From: Ramlibacter lithotrophicus
GTDB lineage: Bacteria; Pseudomonadota; Gammaproteobacteria; Burkholderiales; Burkholderiaceae_C
DNA length: 64,000 nucleotides
Assembly: GCF_012184415.1 (NCBI RefSeq)
Contig: NZ_VTOX01000006.1
Span: 240,651 to 304,650, forward strand
Direction: 5' to 3'
Of this stretch, positions 1 to 8,711 are shown piece by piece; the stretch's first letter is position 1; each line of letters begins with the position of its first letter. The translations under genes were made by a program, and so were the position numbers. The notes beneath the pieces are model-generated. The model searched no databases, was not told the origin of the DNA, and was given only the letters and a program-made list of their open reading frames with translations.

Positions 1-1
1 G

Positions 2-418
2 CGCTTCGCCGCCGTCTCGGAAGCCTTCGAACTGGTCGGCATCGTCAATGGCAAGCACCTGGCCATCTACCTGGGCCGCTTCGAAGACAACAGCCCGGTG
101 CCCGACGCCAAGCTTGAACTTGAAGTCGGCGGAAAGAAGGTACCTGTCGCTGTGCATGCGCCTGGCGAGTACGAGGCCACCCTTCCGGAGGAACTCAAGC
201 CCGGTGTGACGCCGGTGACGGTGATGCTGGAGGTCAAGGGCGACACCGACCTGCTTGCAGGAGAAATCGACATCCACGAACAGGAAGAGCACGCGGAGGC
301 TTCTGTGGACAGATGGCTGCCTTATGCGGGTGGAACGGCCGCCGTACTGGCCGCCCTGGCAGCCGTGGTCGCCGTGCTGCGGAAAAGAGGGCGTTGCGCC
401 CATGGAGGTGCAGCATGA
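2..418 (+). CDS. C-terminal part of a membrane-anchored periplasmic protein upstream of a czc-like operon (5' end outside window)
   Basis: The frame is open from the first bases of the window and has no convincing internal start, so only the last 138 residues are visible. They show a soluble beta-rich stretch, an acidic and histidine-containing segment (IHEQEEHAEA), then one hydrophobic helix (about 20 residues, AAVLAALAAVVAVL) and a short basic cytoplasmic tail. The stop overlaps the start of the next gene in an ATGA, which implies translational coupling with the RND adaptor. A periplasmic, C-terminally anchored metal-handling accessory is inferred from this context only; I do not recognise the family. 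Confidence 0.6.
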   Translation, partial: RFAAVSEAFELVGIVNGKHLAIYLGRFEDNSPVPDAKLELEVGGKKVPVAVHAPGEYEATLPEELKPGVTPVTVMLEVKGDTDLLAGEIDIHEQEEHAEASVDRWLPYAGGTAAVLAALAAVVAVLRKRGRCAHGGAA

Positions 419-1515
419 AGGCACGAGCATTCCTAGCGGCAGCGCTGCTTGCCTTGGCGGCGCCCGTGTGGCCAGGCGAAGGTCACGACCACGGAGACGC
501 GCCGGCCCAGACGAACGGGAACGGGCCGCAGCGCCTGCCGGACGGCCGTGTGTTCCTGCCCAAGCCGGCGCAGCACCAGCTGTCGGTGCGGACGACCGTC
601 GCGAGAGCAGGGGAACTCGGGCGAACCGTCGAACTTGCGGGCCGCATCGCCATGGACCCGAATGCCGGCGGCAAGGTGCAGTCCACCATCGCCGGCCGTA
701 TCGAAGCAGCCGGCAGCGGTCTGCCAGCCCCAGGCCAGAGTGTCCGCAAGGGCCAGGTGCTCGCTTACGTGGTCGCTTCCGCTGCCCCGATGGAGCGAGC
801 CAGCCAAGCGGCGCAACTCGCCGAGTTGCAGGCCGCGCGAGCCTTGGCAGCCAAGCGGCTGGCGCGCTTGCGCGAGCTCAGTGACACGGTTCCGCGCAAG
901 GAAATCGAGGCAGCCGAGTCCGAAGTTGCGAGCCTGGCCGCCCGTGCCACCGCCGTGTCCGGCGGCCTGCGTGCGCGCGAAGCACTGACCGCACCGCTGA
1001 CCGGCGTCATCGCCTCCTCGAACGTGGTCCTCGGACAGGTGGTGGATGCCCGTGAATTGGCCTTCGAAATCGTGGACCCCACGAAGCTGGCGGTGGAGGC
1101 GACCACCTTCGACCCGGAGCTGGCGGCCAACATCGGGAATGCGTCCCTGGCCGTGGGCGGAGAGACGGTGCAACTTCGGTTCACCGGAGCCGCACGCAGC
1201 CTTCGTGACCAGGCATTGCCCCTGAACTTTCGGGCACAGGGGGCGGCCCTGTCCCGCTTGGCGGTGGGTCAGCCGGTCAAGGTGTTCGTTCACACCCGCT
1301 CGTTCGTCCGCGGCGTCCCGCTGCCGTCTTCCGCGGTGATGAGAAGCGCCTCCAACCAGAGCATCGTCTGGGTCAAGACGGCGCCCGAGAAGTTCGAGGC
1401 GCGCGTGGTCACGGTGGAGCCGCTCGATGGCGTGAATGTCGCGGTCACCCAGGGTCTTTCGGTGGGCGACCGCGTCGCCACCCAAGGCGCAACCCTCATC
1501 AACCAAGTGCGCTGA
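415..1515 (+). CDS. RND efflux periplasmic adaptor (membrane fusion protein, CzcB-like)
   Basis: This 366-residue protein is expected to bridge the inner-membrane RND pump to an outer-membrane channel. The start at 415 overlaps the upstream stop (ATGA) and gives a clean signal peptide (MKARAFLAAALLALAAPVWP). A short GHDHGD metal-binding-like patch follows. The lipoyl/barrel-sandwich halves flank a coiled-coil hairpin at roughly residues 120-190, and beta-barrel domains run to the end. It lacks the N-terminal heavy-metal-binding domain found in the second adaptor of this window. Together with the pump gene 13 bases downstream it forms a two-gene efflux unit; the outer-membrane partner would lie before the window or be shared. 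Confidence 0.85.
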   Translation: MKARAFLAAALLALAAPVWPGEGHDHGDAPAQTNGNGPQRLPDGRVFLPKPAQHQLSVRTTVARAGELGRTVELAGRIAMDPNAGGKVQSTIAGRIEAAGSGLPAPGQSVRKGQVLAYVVASAAPMERASQAAQLAELQAARALAAKRLARLRELSDTVPRKEIEAAESEVASLAARATAVSGGLRAREALTAPLTGVIASSNVVLGQVVDARELAFEIVDPTKLAVEATTFDPELAANIGNASLAVGGETVQLRFTGAARSLRDQALPLNFRAQGAALSRLAVGQPVKVFVHTRSFVRGVPLPSSAVMRSASNQSIVWVKTAPEKFEARVVTVEPLDGVNVAVTQGLSVGDRVATQGATLINQVR

Positions 1516-1528
1516 AGGGACCGACAGA

Positions 1529-4500
1529 ATGTTCAAGTGGCTTTTGGCCAGCAGCCTGTCCAACCGGCTGCTGGTACTCATCGCGAGCGCCGTCGTCATG
1601 GTCTACGGCGCCTGGACACTCGCCCAGACGCCGGTGGACGTGTTCCCGGACCTGAACAAACCCACCGTCACCATCATGACGGAGGCGGGAGGAATGGCCG
1701 CCGAGGAAGTGGAGCAGCTCATCACGTTTCCGCTGGAGACGACGATGAACGGACTCCCGGGCGTCGAGACCGTGCGCTCCGTGTCGTCGTCGGGCCTCTC
1801 GTTCCTGTACGTGACGTTCGACTGGAATACGGAAATTTTCCGGGCCCGCCAGATGGTGTCGGAGCGACTCTCCTCCATGGAGGAATCCATTCCGGAGGGG
1901 ACCGTGCCGCGCATGGGCCCCATCAGCTCCATCATGGGCGAAATCATGCAAATCGCCATTCCGGTCGACACCGGCAAGATTTCGCTGATGGACGTGCGGG
2001 AGTACGCGGACTGGACGCTCAGGCCGCGGCTCATGGCCATACCGGGGGTGGCCCAAGTCATCCCCATCGGCGGCGAGGTGCGCCAGTTCCAGGTACAGCC
2101 CAACACCACCAGGATGTCGGAGCTGGGAATCACCCACGAGCAGCTGGAAGAAGCCCTCAAGGGTTTCTCGGCCAACACGTCCGGAGGGTTCCTGGAGCTC
2201 AGTGGCCGCGAGTTCCTCATCCGGCACATTGGCAGGACTTCACGACTGGAAGACTTGCGGAACCTGGCGCTGACCGCCAGGAATGGGCAGCCGATTGTTC
2301 TGCGGCAAATCGCCGAAGTCACCTTCGCGCCCGCGCTCAAGCGCGGCGACGCAGGACTCGAGGGCAAGCCGGCCGTCATCCTGGGTATCCAGAAACAGCC
2401 GACGGCGGACACCATCGGACTGACGCGAGCCGTGGAGGACGCACTCGAGGGGATGAGAACTTCGCTTCCGCCAGGCATGGAAGCGCCGCGGGTGACCTTC
2501 CGGCAGGCGAGTTTCATCGAAGCTTCTATCAGCAACCTGCAGATGAAGCTGATTGGCGCCTCCGTGTTCGTGGCGGCCACCCTGTTCTTCTTCCTGGGAA
2601 CGCTGCGGCCGACTGTCGTAGCGCTTACGGCCATCCCCGTGTCCATCCTGATGACGGCCCTGGTCTTCAAGTACTTCGGCCTGTCCATCAACACGATGAC
2701 GCTGGGCGGCCTGGCCATCGCCATCGGCGGCCTGGTGGACGACGCCGTGGTCGGGGTGGAGAACGTGCTGCGCAGGCTGAAGGAGGACCGGGCAAAGCAC
2801 CCGGACCATCGTTTGAGTCCGGTGGAACTGGTCGCCAAGGCCACGATGGAGGTGCGCTCGGCCATCCTGTACGCCACGGTCATCATCGTGCTCGTTTTCG
2901 TGCCGCTCTTCGCGCTGCCGGGCATGGAAGGGCGGCTTTTCGTGCCACTGGGCATCGCGTTCATCGTTTCCACGCTGGCCAGCCTGGTGGTCTCCGTCAC
3001 CGTGACACCGGTGCTCTCGTACTACCTGTTGCCCAGGATGAAATCGCTGGAGCACGGAGACACGAAGCTGCTGGCGTGGATGAAGACCCGCTACCGCTCG
3101 GCGCTTCAGAAGGTGCTGGACCGGCCCAAGGTCGCACTCGGTGCCGGCGCAGTCGCCGTGGTGGTCGCGCTAGTTGCTGTCCCGTTCTTCCCGACCACAT
3201 TCCTGCCTCCATTCAACGAGGGCACTCTTCTCATCGGCATGCGCCTGAATCCGGGCGTGACGCTCAGTGAATCAGCGGCGCTCGCCAGGCAAGCGGAAGT
3301 GCTCGTGAAGCAGGTGCCGGAGGTCACGCACGTGGGTCGGCGCAGCGGCCGAGCGGAGCTGGACGAACATGCCGAGGGTGTTCACGTCAGCGAACTGGAC
3401 GTAGGCCTCAAGCCGACGCACGAGTTGGAGCGCACAATGGGCGAAATCGCGGCCGACATCCGGTCACGGCTGGTCAACCTGCCTGCCGCCATCGCCATCG
3501 GGCAGCCCATCTCCCACCGGATTGACCACATGCTTTCGGGCGTGCGGTCACAGATCGCCATCAAGATTTTCGGCGAAGACCTCGACGTACTGCGGGCGCA
3601 AGCGGACCTCCTGCGCCGGAAGCTGGCGAGCATCCCGGGAGTTGCCGACCTCGAAATCGAGAAGCAGGTCCTGGCACCGCAAATCAAGGTCACGCTGGAC
3701 TATGCCGCGGCCGCCCAGTATGGGGTTCCGGCACCGCAGGTCCTGCGTACGCTCGGCAGCCTGGTGGAAGGCGAGCGCGTCACGCAAATCGTGGAGGGCG
3801 GCCGGCGGTTTGCGCTGGTGGTGAAGTTGCCGGAGACAGCGCGTTCGGCGCACGGCCTCGGACAAGTCCTCATCGAGACCCCCAACGGGCGGATTCCGCT
3901 TTCGAAGATTGCGACCATCGAGGAGAGCGACGGGCCGAATCAAATCAGTCGTGACGACGGCAAGCGGCGCATCGTGCTTTCCGCCAACGCCCAAGGCCGG
4001 GCGCTGTCCGAAATCGTGACCGACATGCGCGAGGTGATCGCCCAGGTCAAGCTGCCCGAAGGCTACTTCGTGACCTTGGGCGGCCAGTTCGAGGCGCAGG
4101 AGCAGGCTTCGCGGCTGGTCGGGCTGCTGTCGCTGGTGTCGCTCACACTGATGTTCGTGGTGCTCTACACGCGCTACCAGTCCACCCGGCTTTCGCTCCT
4201 CATCATGGCGAACATTCCGCTCGCCCTGGTGGGTGCGGTAGTGGGCCTGTGGCTGTCCGGGCAGCCGCTCTCCGTTGCTGCACTGGTCGGGTTCATCACG
4301 CTGGCCGGCATCTCGGTGCGCAACGGCATCCTGAAGGTCAGCCACTACATCAACCTGATGCGGTTCGAAGGCGAAGAATTCGACCAGAAGATGATTGTTC
4401 GAGGGTCGCTGGAGCGGCTGGCGCCCGTGCTGATGACAGCTCTCGTCACGGCCTTCGCCCTGGCTCCCCTTCTTTTCGAGGCGGAGCAGCCCGGCACCGA

Positions 4501-4648
4501 AGTGCTGCACCCCGTGGCCGTCGTCATCTTCTCGGGCCTCATCAGCTCGACCCTGCTCGACACCTTCCTGACGCCTGCGATGTTCTGGCTGTTTGGGCGC
4601 GAGGATGCCCAGCGCCTGATGAGCGACAAGGACGCTGAAGCGCTCTGA
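1529..4648 (+). CDS. Heavy-metal RND efflux pump, CzcA/CusA family
   Basis: This 1039-residue proton-driven inner-membrane pump has the family's usual length. The start at 1529 gives the typical cytoplasmic N-terminus MFKWLLASSLSNRLLVLIAS leading into the first helix. Two blocks of helices flank large periplasmic domains. The helix-4 signature reads GGLAIAIGGLVDDAVVGVEN, which carries two acidic residues in the proton-relay position as in heavy-metal RND pumps. It differs from the CusA form (GAMVDAAIVMIEN) seen in the second pump here, so the substrate is probably a divalent ion or is unassigned. It is co-transcribed with the adaptor at 415-1515. No copper-type regulatory box is visible upstream inside the window. 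Confidence 0.9.
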   Translation: MFKWLLASSLSNRLLVLIASAVVMVYGAWTLAQTPVDVFPDLNKPTVTIMTEAGGMAAEEVEQLITFPLETTMNGLPGVETVRSVSSSGLSFLYVTFDWNTEIFRARQMVSERLSSMEESIPEGTVPRMGPISSIMGEIMQIAIPVDTGKISLMDVREYADWTLRPRLMAIPGVAQVIPIGGEVRQFQVQPNTTRMSELGITHEQLEEALKGFSANTSGGFLELSGREFLIRHIGRTSRLEDLRNLALTARNGQPIVLRQIAEVTFAPALKRGDAGLEGKPAVILGIQKQPTADTIGLTRAVEDALEGMRTSLPPGMEAPRVTFRQASFIEASISNLQMKLIGASVFVAATLFFFLGTLRPTVVALTAIPVSILMTALVFKYFGLSINTMTLGGLAIAIGGLVDDAVVGVENVLRRLKEDRAKHPDHRLSPVELVAKATMEVRSAILYATVIIVLVFVPLFALPGMEGRLFVPLGIAFIVSTLASLVVSVTVTPVLSYYLLPRMKSLEHGDTKLLAWMKTRYRSALQKVLDRPKVALGAGAVAVVVALVAVPFFPTTFLPPFNEGTLLIGMRLNPGVTLSESAALARQAEVLVKQVPEVTHVGRRSGRAELDEHAEGVHVSELDVGLKPTHELERTMGEIAADIRSRLVNLPAAIAIGQPISHRIDHMLSGVRSQIAIKIFGEDLDVLRAQADLLRRKLASIPGVADLEIEKQVLAPQIKVTLDYAAAAQYGVPAPQVLRTLGSLVEGERVTQIVEGGRRFALVVKLPETARSAHGLGQVLIETPNGRIPLSKIATIEESDGPNQISRDDGKRRIVLSANAQGRALSEIVTDMREVIAQVKLPEGYFVTLGGQFEAQEQASRLVGLLSLVSLTLMFVVLYTRYQSTRLSLLIMANIPLALVGAVVGLWLSGQPLSVAALVGFITLAGISVRNGILKVSHYINLMRFEGEEFDQKMIVRGSLERLAPVLMTALVTAFALAPLLFEAEQPGTEVLHPVAVVIFSGLISSTLLDTFLTPAMFWLFGREDAQRLMSDKDAEAL

Positions 4649-4811
4649 CCAACCATTTCAAGGAACATCTAACGAAAGCAAAGCTCGTTTCAGTCCGACT
4701 GCGCCACTCCCCTTACGCCACGCCGCTCGCCTGCAGGCTGGCTTGGCAAGTTAGCCCCAGGGGTGACTGCGAGAGAGCCGGCGCACTCTTCGGCGCCTGG
4801 AGCTGCGCACC

Positions 4812-5222
4812 TTATACAAGCGCCCGGTCCGCGCGCATCAGCGCCTCGATCAGCGGGCAATTCACCTTGCGCCTAGTCGTCGAGCAGCTGGCGACCAGGC
4901 GTTGAAGAGCCTCCTCGAGCGCTCGCAGACTGCTGATTCGCTCGCGCACAGCCGCGAGCTTGCGTTCACCCAGTTCGCGCGCGGACGAACACGCTTGGCC
5001 GTCCTCCAGCGATAACAGAACTTGCACGTCGTCGAGGGAAAAGCCCAGCGACTGCGCCCGCTTGATGAAGCGCAACCGGGTCAACGCGCTCTCCGGGTAT
5101 CTGGCGATGCTGCCCGGCTCGCGCCTGGGAACAGCAAGCAGTGCGCGGCGCTGGTAATAGCGCACCGTTTCGACGTTCACGCCGGCCGCTGCGGCCAGTT
5201 GCCCAATCGTCATTGATTCCAT
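4812..5222 (-). CDS. merR: Mercury-responsive MerR regulator
   Basis: This 136-residue MerR-family protein has an N-terminal winged-helix region (TIGQLAAAAGVNVETVRYYQ) followed by a long dimerisation helix. The three cysteines that bind Hg(II) in MerR are all present in family positions: one in QACSSAREL, and two in the loop SCSTTRRKVNCPLI. This places it with Hg(II) sensors and not CueR or ZntR. I chose the start MESMTIGQ at 5222; MTIGQ at 5213 is the alternative. It is divergent from merT and shares the intergenic operator with it. It should repress, and with Hg(II) activate, the merTP promoter by DNA distortion. Confidence 0.9.
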   Translation of the reverse strand: MESMTIGQLAAAAGVNVETVRYYQRRALLAVPRREPGSIARYPESALTRLRFIKRAQSLGFSLDDVQVLLSLEDGQACSSARELGERKLAAVRERISSLRALEEALQRLVASCSTTRRKVNCPLIEALMRADRALV

Positions 5223-5228
5223 GGCATC

Positions 5229-5259
5229 TTGACTCCGTACCCAGGTACGTCCATAGACT
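5229..5259 (+). promoter_or_regulatory. MerR-type merT promoter/operator with 19-bp spacer
   Basis: The -35 element TTGACT (5229-5234) and -10 element TAGACT (5254-5259) are separated by exactly 19 bases, the long spacer typical of MerR-activated promoters. A dyad GTAC-CCAG-GTAC lies inside the spacer as the presumed MerR operator. It sits between divergent merR and merT. Confidence 0.88.
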
Positions 5260-5266
5260 ACCCGAC

Positions 5267-5635
5267 ATGACTTCAAGACGCTCTGATCCGAAGCCATGGA
5301 CCCTCGGCGCATCGGTCTTGGCGGGAGCCGCCGCTGCGGTGGGCGCGTCCGCCTGCTGCGCGGGGCCGTTGCTGCTCGTCCTGCTCGGCTTGGGTGGCGC
5401 GTGGGGTTCGCAACTGGCGGCCATGGAGGCTTACCAGCCGTGGTTCATCGCGGCCATGGTGGTGTTCTTCGGCTACGCCTTCTATCGCCTGTACCTCGCG
5501 CCAGCGGAGTGCGCGCCCGGCCACGCCTGCGCCCTGCCCGCCACCCGTGCACGGCAGAAGGCGCTGTTCTGGGTCGTCTCCGCGCTCGCAGCCGCCTTGG
5601 CGGCGCTGCCGATCTACGCACCTGCGTTCTACTGA
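5267..5635 (+). CDS. merT: Mercuric ion transporter MerT
   Basis: This 122-residue inner-membrane protein takes Hg(II) from MerP into the cytoplasm. Three hydrophobic helices are visible. The vicinal cysteine pair in helix 1 (ASACCAGP) and a second cysteine pair in the cytoplasmic loop (CAPGHAC) match MerT. The start at 5267 lies 7 bases after the mer -10 hexamer, so the 5' leader must be very short or absent. merP follows after 4 bases. Confidence 0.9.
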   Translation: MTSRRSDPKPWTLGASVLAGAAAAVGASACCAGPLLLVLLGLGGAWGSQLAAMEAYQPWFIAAMVVFFGYAFYRLYLAPAECAPGHACALPATRARQKALFWVVSALAAALAALPIYAPAFY

Positions 5636-5639
5636 CGCC

Positions 5640-5921
5640 ATGAAACCTGTCATCCTGCTGGCTGGGCTGGTCATCGCCGCCTGCACCGACGCGGCGGCCG
5701 ACCGCCGCGTTACACTTGAGGTCAACAACATGACCTGTGCCACCTGCCCTGTTGCAGTCCGTGTGGCACTCGAGAAGGTCCCCGGCGTTGCTGCTGCCAC
5801 GGTCGACTTCAAGTCCAAGCTCGCCGTGGTCGCGTTCGATTCGGCGAAGACCACCCCGGCGGCACTGACGAAAGCCACCGCGGACGCGGGGTTCCCGTCG
5901 ACCCTGAAGCAGGACCAGTGA
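5640..5921 (+). CDS. merP: Periplasmic mercury-binding protein MerP
   Basis: This 93-residue protein has a short signal peptide followed by one heavy-metal-associated domain. The metal-binding motif is MTCATCP, with both cysteines in family positions. The signal region ends VIAACTDA, which could be read as a lipobox, so membrane anchoring is possible. It would hand Hg(II) to MerT. It lies 4 bases after merT and 1 base before the next gene. Confidence 0.88.
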   Translation: MKPVILLAGLVIAACTDAAADRRVTLEVNNMTCATCPVAVRVALEKVPGVAAATVDFKSKLAVVAFDSAKTTPAALTKATADAGFPSTLKQDQ

Positions 5922-5922
5922 C

Positions 5923-6141
5923 ATGACGGGCGTCGTTTTGCAATCGATGCTCACCTGCCCGGAATGCGGACATGCCAAGTGGGAAATCATGCCCACGGAT
6001 GCTTGCCAGTGGTTCCATGAGTGCGGGCACTGCAAGGCGGTCCTGCGGCCGTTGCCGGGCGACTGCTGCGTCTTCTGCTCGTATGGCACCGTGAAGTGCC
6101 CGCCGATGCAGCACGGCGCTGGCTCGTGCTGCGCTGGCTGA
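5923..6141 (+). CDS. GDCCVxC-motif small cysteine-rich protein
   Basis: This 72-residue soluble protein is built of cysteine pairs: CPEC near the N-terminus, ECGHC in the middle, the signature GDCCVFCSYGTVKCPP, and a final CC. It matches the family named for the GDCCVxC motif, whose members often lie in mercury operons; the biochemical role is unknown to me. It starts 1 base after merP, so it is the third cistron of the mer unit. No mercuric reductase follows. Confidence 0.8.
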   Translation: MTGVVLQSMLTCPECGHAKWEIMPTDACQWFHECGHCKAVLRPLPGDCCVFCSYGTVKCPPMQHGAGSCCAG

Positions 6142-6161
6142 CTCGCTCCTTCACCGCCGCG

Positions 6162-7583
6162 TCAGGGACGGGCCGGATCCTCAACGGGAAGAGAAAGGGT
6201 GAAGGTGGTCCGTCCCCCTGCGCTGGCCGCGCCGATGGTCCCGCCATGCAGCGTCGCAATGGAGCGCACGATAGCAAGGCCAAGGCCGCTGCCGCCCTGA
6301 CCACGCGCGCGCCCTTGGTCCACGCGGTAGAAGCGCTCGAAGATCCGCTCCTGGTCGGCAGGCGAGATGCCTTCGCCGACGTTGCTCACCGTCAGCGTGG
6401 CCACTTTGCCGGCGCTGCCGACCTCTACGTCGACCGTCGACCCCCTCTCAGCGTGCCGGATGGCATTCGACAGCAGGTTGGTGATCGCGCGCTGGATCAT
6501 CAGGCGATCCGCCTGCAGACTTGGGGCGCTTCCGCGCACGTCGAGATTGAGCGCCTTTTCCTCGGCGATGGCCGAAAGGTAGTCCGTCACCCGTCTGGCC
6601 TCCTGCGCCAAGTCCACCGCCGCCCGTTCGATCGGCGCCACGTTGTGTTCCGCGCGCGCAATGAACAACATATCGCTGATAAGCGTCGACAGCCGCTCGA
6701 GCTCTTCGACGTTGCCTTCAAGTACCGCCCGGAGCTCGTCGCCGCTGCGATGCCTGGACAACGCCACCTGCGTTCGGCCCAGCAGCGTGGCGACGGGGGT
6801 CCGCATCTCGTGGGCGAGGTCGCCAGCGAAGTCTTCGAGCTTGCGGTAGCCCTCATCGATGCGCTCCAGCATCGAGTTGAACTCGGCGGCCGTGCTCGCC
6901 AGTTCAACCGGCAGACCCGCCATGGAAAGTCTGCGATTCAGCGACTTCGTGCCGATGGAGGCAGCCAGCTGATTGAACCGCCGCAGCGGCGCCAGACCGG
7001 TGCGGGTGATCACGCCGGCACCGGCCGCGACGACGATCAGCAGCAATGGCAGCGCGATCAAGGTGGCCTGCAAAAAGCCGCCAAGCAAGCGCGAGTCCCG
7101 GGCCCGGTCGACCGAAAGATAGAAGTCCACTTTGCTGCCGTCGGCAAGGCCGGCGGCACCGTGGATGCCGCTGAAGCGCTCGCCGCTGGCCCGGCGCCAG
7201 GTGTGCAGCCCGCTGGATCGCGCTGCCACTCGGCGAAGTGCGGCGACGGACTCTGCCCCGATGTCCGAGAATCCGGTGATGAGAGTGCCTCCGTCGGGCT
7301 CCAGGATCGCCAGGTGCAAGTCGTCGTGGCCATAGAACAGTTCCGCGAAACGGTCGTTCGACTCACCGATGGCTTGGCGGTTCGGAACCTCCAGCAGGAT
7401 GTGGATCAGGAGACGCCGGCGGCCCTCCATCTCGGCCTCGGCACGTTCGTCGAGCTGGTTCGAGAGAGTCCAGAAGCCGACGGCCGTGGCCCCCCCGACC
7501 ACGACCAAGCCGAACAAAGCACTTGCGAACGCGAGGCGCAGCGCCAGAGAGCGCTGTTTGAGGAAGTTCAATAACTGTTTCAT
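6162..7583 (-). CDS. Heavy-metal sensor histidine kinase (CusS/CopS-like)
   Basis: This 473-residue membrane kinase starts at MKQLLNFLKQRSLALRL. Two transmembrane helices (about residues 13-36 and 170-192) flank a periplasmic sensor domain. A HAMP region and a HisKA domain follow, with the phospho-acceptor histidine in DLAHEMRTP (about residue 257). The HATPase domain shows an N box (NLLSNAIRHA) and a GSGLGLAIV motif. Heavy-metal kinases are normally encoded directly downstream of their response regulator. Here the upstream side holds a divergent copK, and no response regulator is visible anywhere in the window. The palindromic box at 7679-7692 lies just upstream, so the kinase may belong to the regulon it senses for. 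Confidence 0.88.
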   Translation of the reverse strand: MKQLLNFLKQRSLALRLAFASALFGLVVVGGATAVGFWTLSNQLDERAEAEMEGRRRLLIHILLEVPNRQAIGESNDRFAELFYGHDDLHLAILEPDGGTLITGFSDIGAESVAALRRVAARSSGLHTWRRASGERFSGIHGAAGLADGSKVDFYLSVDRARDSRLLGGFLQATLIALPLLLIVVAAGAGVITRTGLAPLRRFNQLAASIGTKSLNRRLSMAGLPVELASTAAEFNSMLERIDEGYRKLEDFAGDLAHEMRTPVATLLGRTQVALSRHRSGDELRAVLEGNVEELERLSTLISDMLFIARAEHNVAPIERAAVDLAQEARRVTDYLSAIAEEKALNLDVRGSAPSLQADRLMIQRAITNLLSNAIRHAERGSTVDVEVGSAGKVATLTVSNVGEGISPADQERIFERFYRVDQGRARGQGGSGLGLAIVRSIATLHGGTIGAASAGGRTTFTLSLPVEDPARP

Positions 7584-7678
7584 TGGTTTTGTGCTGGCGC
7601 AGCCGCCAGAGCATACGACGTACACCCCAACCACGCACCCGAGACAGCGCGCCCCGCGTTTTCCTAGCCGATGCTTGA

Positions 7679-7732
7679 TGACAGATTTGTCATCGCGACG
7701 TTAGCCTGCCGTCATGTCGTTGCGCGCAGACT
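7679..7732 (+). promoter_or_regulatory. Cop-type box and promoter of copK copy 1
   Basis: The core palindrome is TGACA-GATT-TGTCA at 7679-7692. A third half-site CGTTAGC begins at +20 (7699) and a -10-like CAGACT begins at +48 (7727). The palindrome could also serve the divergent histidine kinase gene. Confidence 0.75.
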
Positions 7733-7786
7733 CCCGGCCGCAGGCCCACAAGAAGCGCCTGCATTACGCAACTTCCGGAGTTCACC

Positions 7787-8068
7787 ATGTTGAAAGTGAT
7801 TGCAACCGCCGCCGCGGTTCTCTTCAGCGCAAACGTTGCGCTGGCCGCCGACAAGGCGAATGTCGACAAGTCCATTCCGCTCAAGGACGGCTCGACGGTG
7901 TACATCTTCAAGGACGGCAAGATGGCCATGGAAGACAAGCTCGGGCGGGTCGTGCCGATGAAGCCAGGGCACGTGATGCAGACCAAGGACGGCCAGAGCA
8001 TCCTGATGGTCGGCAATGAACTCGCACGCCTCGACTGGATCAGGAAGTCCGACCTCGGCGGCAAGTAG
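7787..8068 (+). CDS. copK: CopK-family periplasmic copper-binding protein, copy 1
   Basis: This 93-residue protein has a signal peptide ending near ANVALAA and a mature part of about 72 residues. The mature protein follows the CopK pattern KDGSTVYIFKDGKMAMEDK, then a second methionine-containing strand (MKPGHVMQTKDGQSILMVG) and a LARLDWIRK end. CopK of Cupriavidus metallidurans binds Cu(I) through methionines and then Cu(II); those methionines are present. Two paralogues occur at 20231 and 32574. It is controlled by the box at 7679 and is divergent from the sensor kinase. Confidence 0.88.
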   Translation: MLKVIATAAAVLFSANVALAADKANVDKSIPLKDGSTVYIFKDGKMAMEDKLGRVVPMKPGHVMQTKDGQSILMVGNELARLDWIRKSDLGGK

Positions 8069-8199
8069 TCCGGCCCTGGCCTGCCTCCCTCGGGCACCCC
8101 CTCCTCATGGAGAGGCAGGTGCCGCTCGGCGCAGCGCATGCCCGCAGCACCGATCGCGATCTCCCGCTGTTGCGACGAAAGACCAAGGCCGCGTGTACA

Positions 8200-8253
8200 T
8201 GACGCATTTGTCATCCTGACGTCAGCGTGCTGTGGCCGTCTCCTTTCTACAGT
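8200..8253 (+). promoter_or_regulatory. Cop-type box and promoter of small secreted protein copy 1
   Basis: The core TGACG-CATT-TGTCA lies at 8200-8213, with the third half-site CGTCAGC at 8220 (+20) and -10 TACAGT at 8248 (+48). It is followed by a 5' leader with a GATGCA/TGCATC hairpin like that in the three later gene copies. Confidence 0.8.
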
Positions 8254-8334
8254 GGCAACCGTGATGCACGACTTGCATCCAGCTGGTTCCTCAGGAACAG
8301 CAACGTTGAACCATTCAAGAAAGGAACATTCATC

Positions 8335-8652
8335 GTGTCAGTTCGAAATACCGCGATCGCCATCGCTCTCGCCGCCTCGGCGCTCCCGGCTGCTTTCGCC
8401 CAAAGCGGCAGCGTCTTTGTCGGGGGGGAAGCCGGGTGGATCGACCTTCCGGTGCAAAGCAATCTCACGCGCGAGCAGGTTCGCGAAGAGTTCCTGCAAT
8501 TCCGCAAGAATCCAGTCGGACCGGACGGTGGCCGCTTCGTTGGCGGGGAGGCTGGATACATCATGCCGCCGCCAAAGCCGGACTCGCCGAAACCGGATCC
8601 GGTCATGACCCCGGCGGAACGCAAGCGGTTCCAGGAGCTGTACCCCGCCTAG
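8335..8652 (+). CDS. Small secreted protein, VFVGGE family copy 1 (DUF4148-like)
   Basis: This 105-residue protein starts at GTG 8335, preceded by AAGGAAC. A signal peptide ends at PAAFAQ. The mature part has VFVGGEAGW, then LTREQVREEFLQFRKNPV, then a second FVGGEAGY and a C-terminal LYPA. It is clearly homologous to the 119-residue proteins at 31442, 34606 and 39028 but is the most divergent, with a proline-rich insertion (PPPKPDSPKPDP). The LTREQV..E motif recalls DUF4148-type secreted proteins of Burkholderiales; function is unknown. The Cop-type promoter suggests metal induction. Confidence 0.75.
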   Translation: MSVRNTAIAIALAASALPAAFAQSGSVFVGGEAGWIDLPVQSNLTREQVREEFLQFRKNPVGPDGGRFVGGEAGYIMPPPKPDSPKPDPVMTPAERKRFQELYPA

Positions 8653-8711
8653 AGCTACCGCCGTTCACCCAGTTCGGCAGCGCAGGAATTGCTTGCTCAC
8701 TCGAGATGCAC

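Noticed and set aside
313..414. Longer N-terminus for the first RND adaptor
   Set aside because: The extension lacks a signal peptide and runs through the end of the upstream gene; the start at 415 gives a clear signal sequence and an ATGA overlap.
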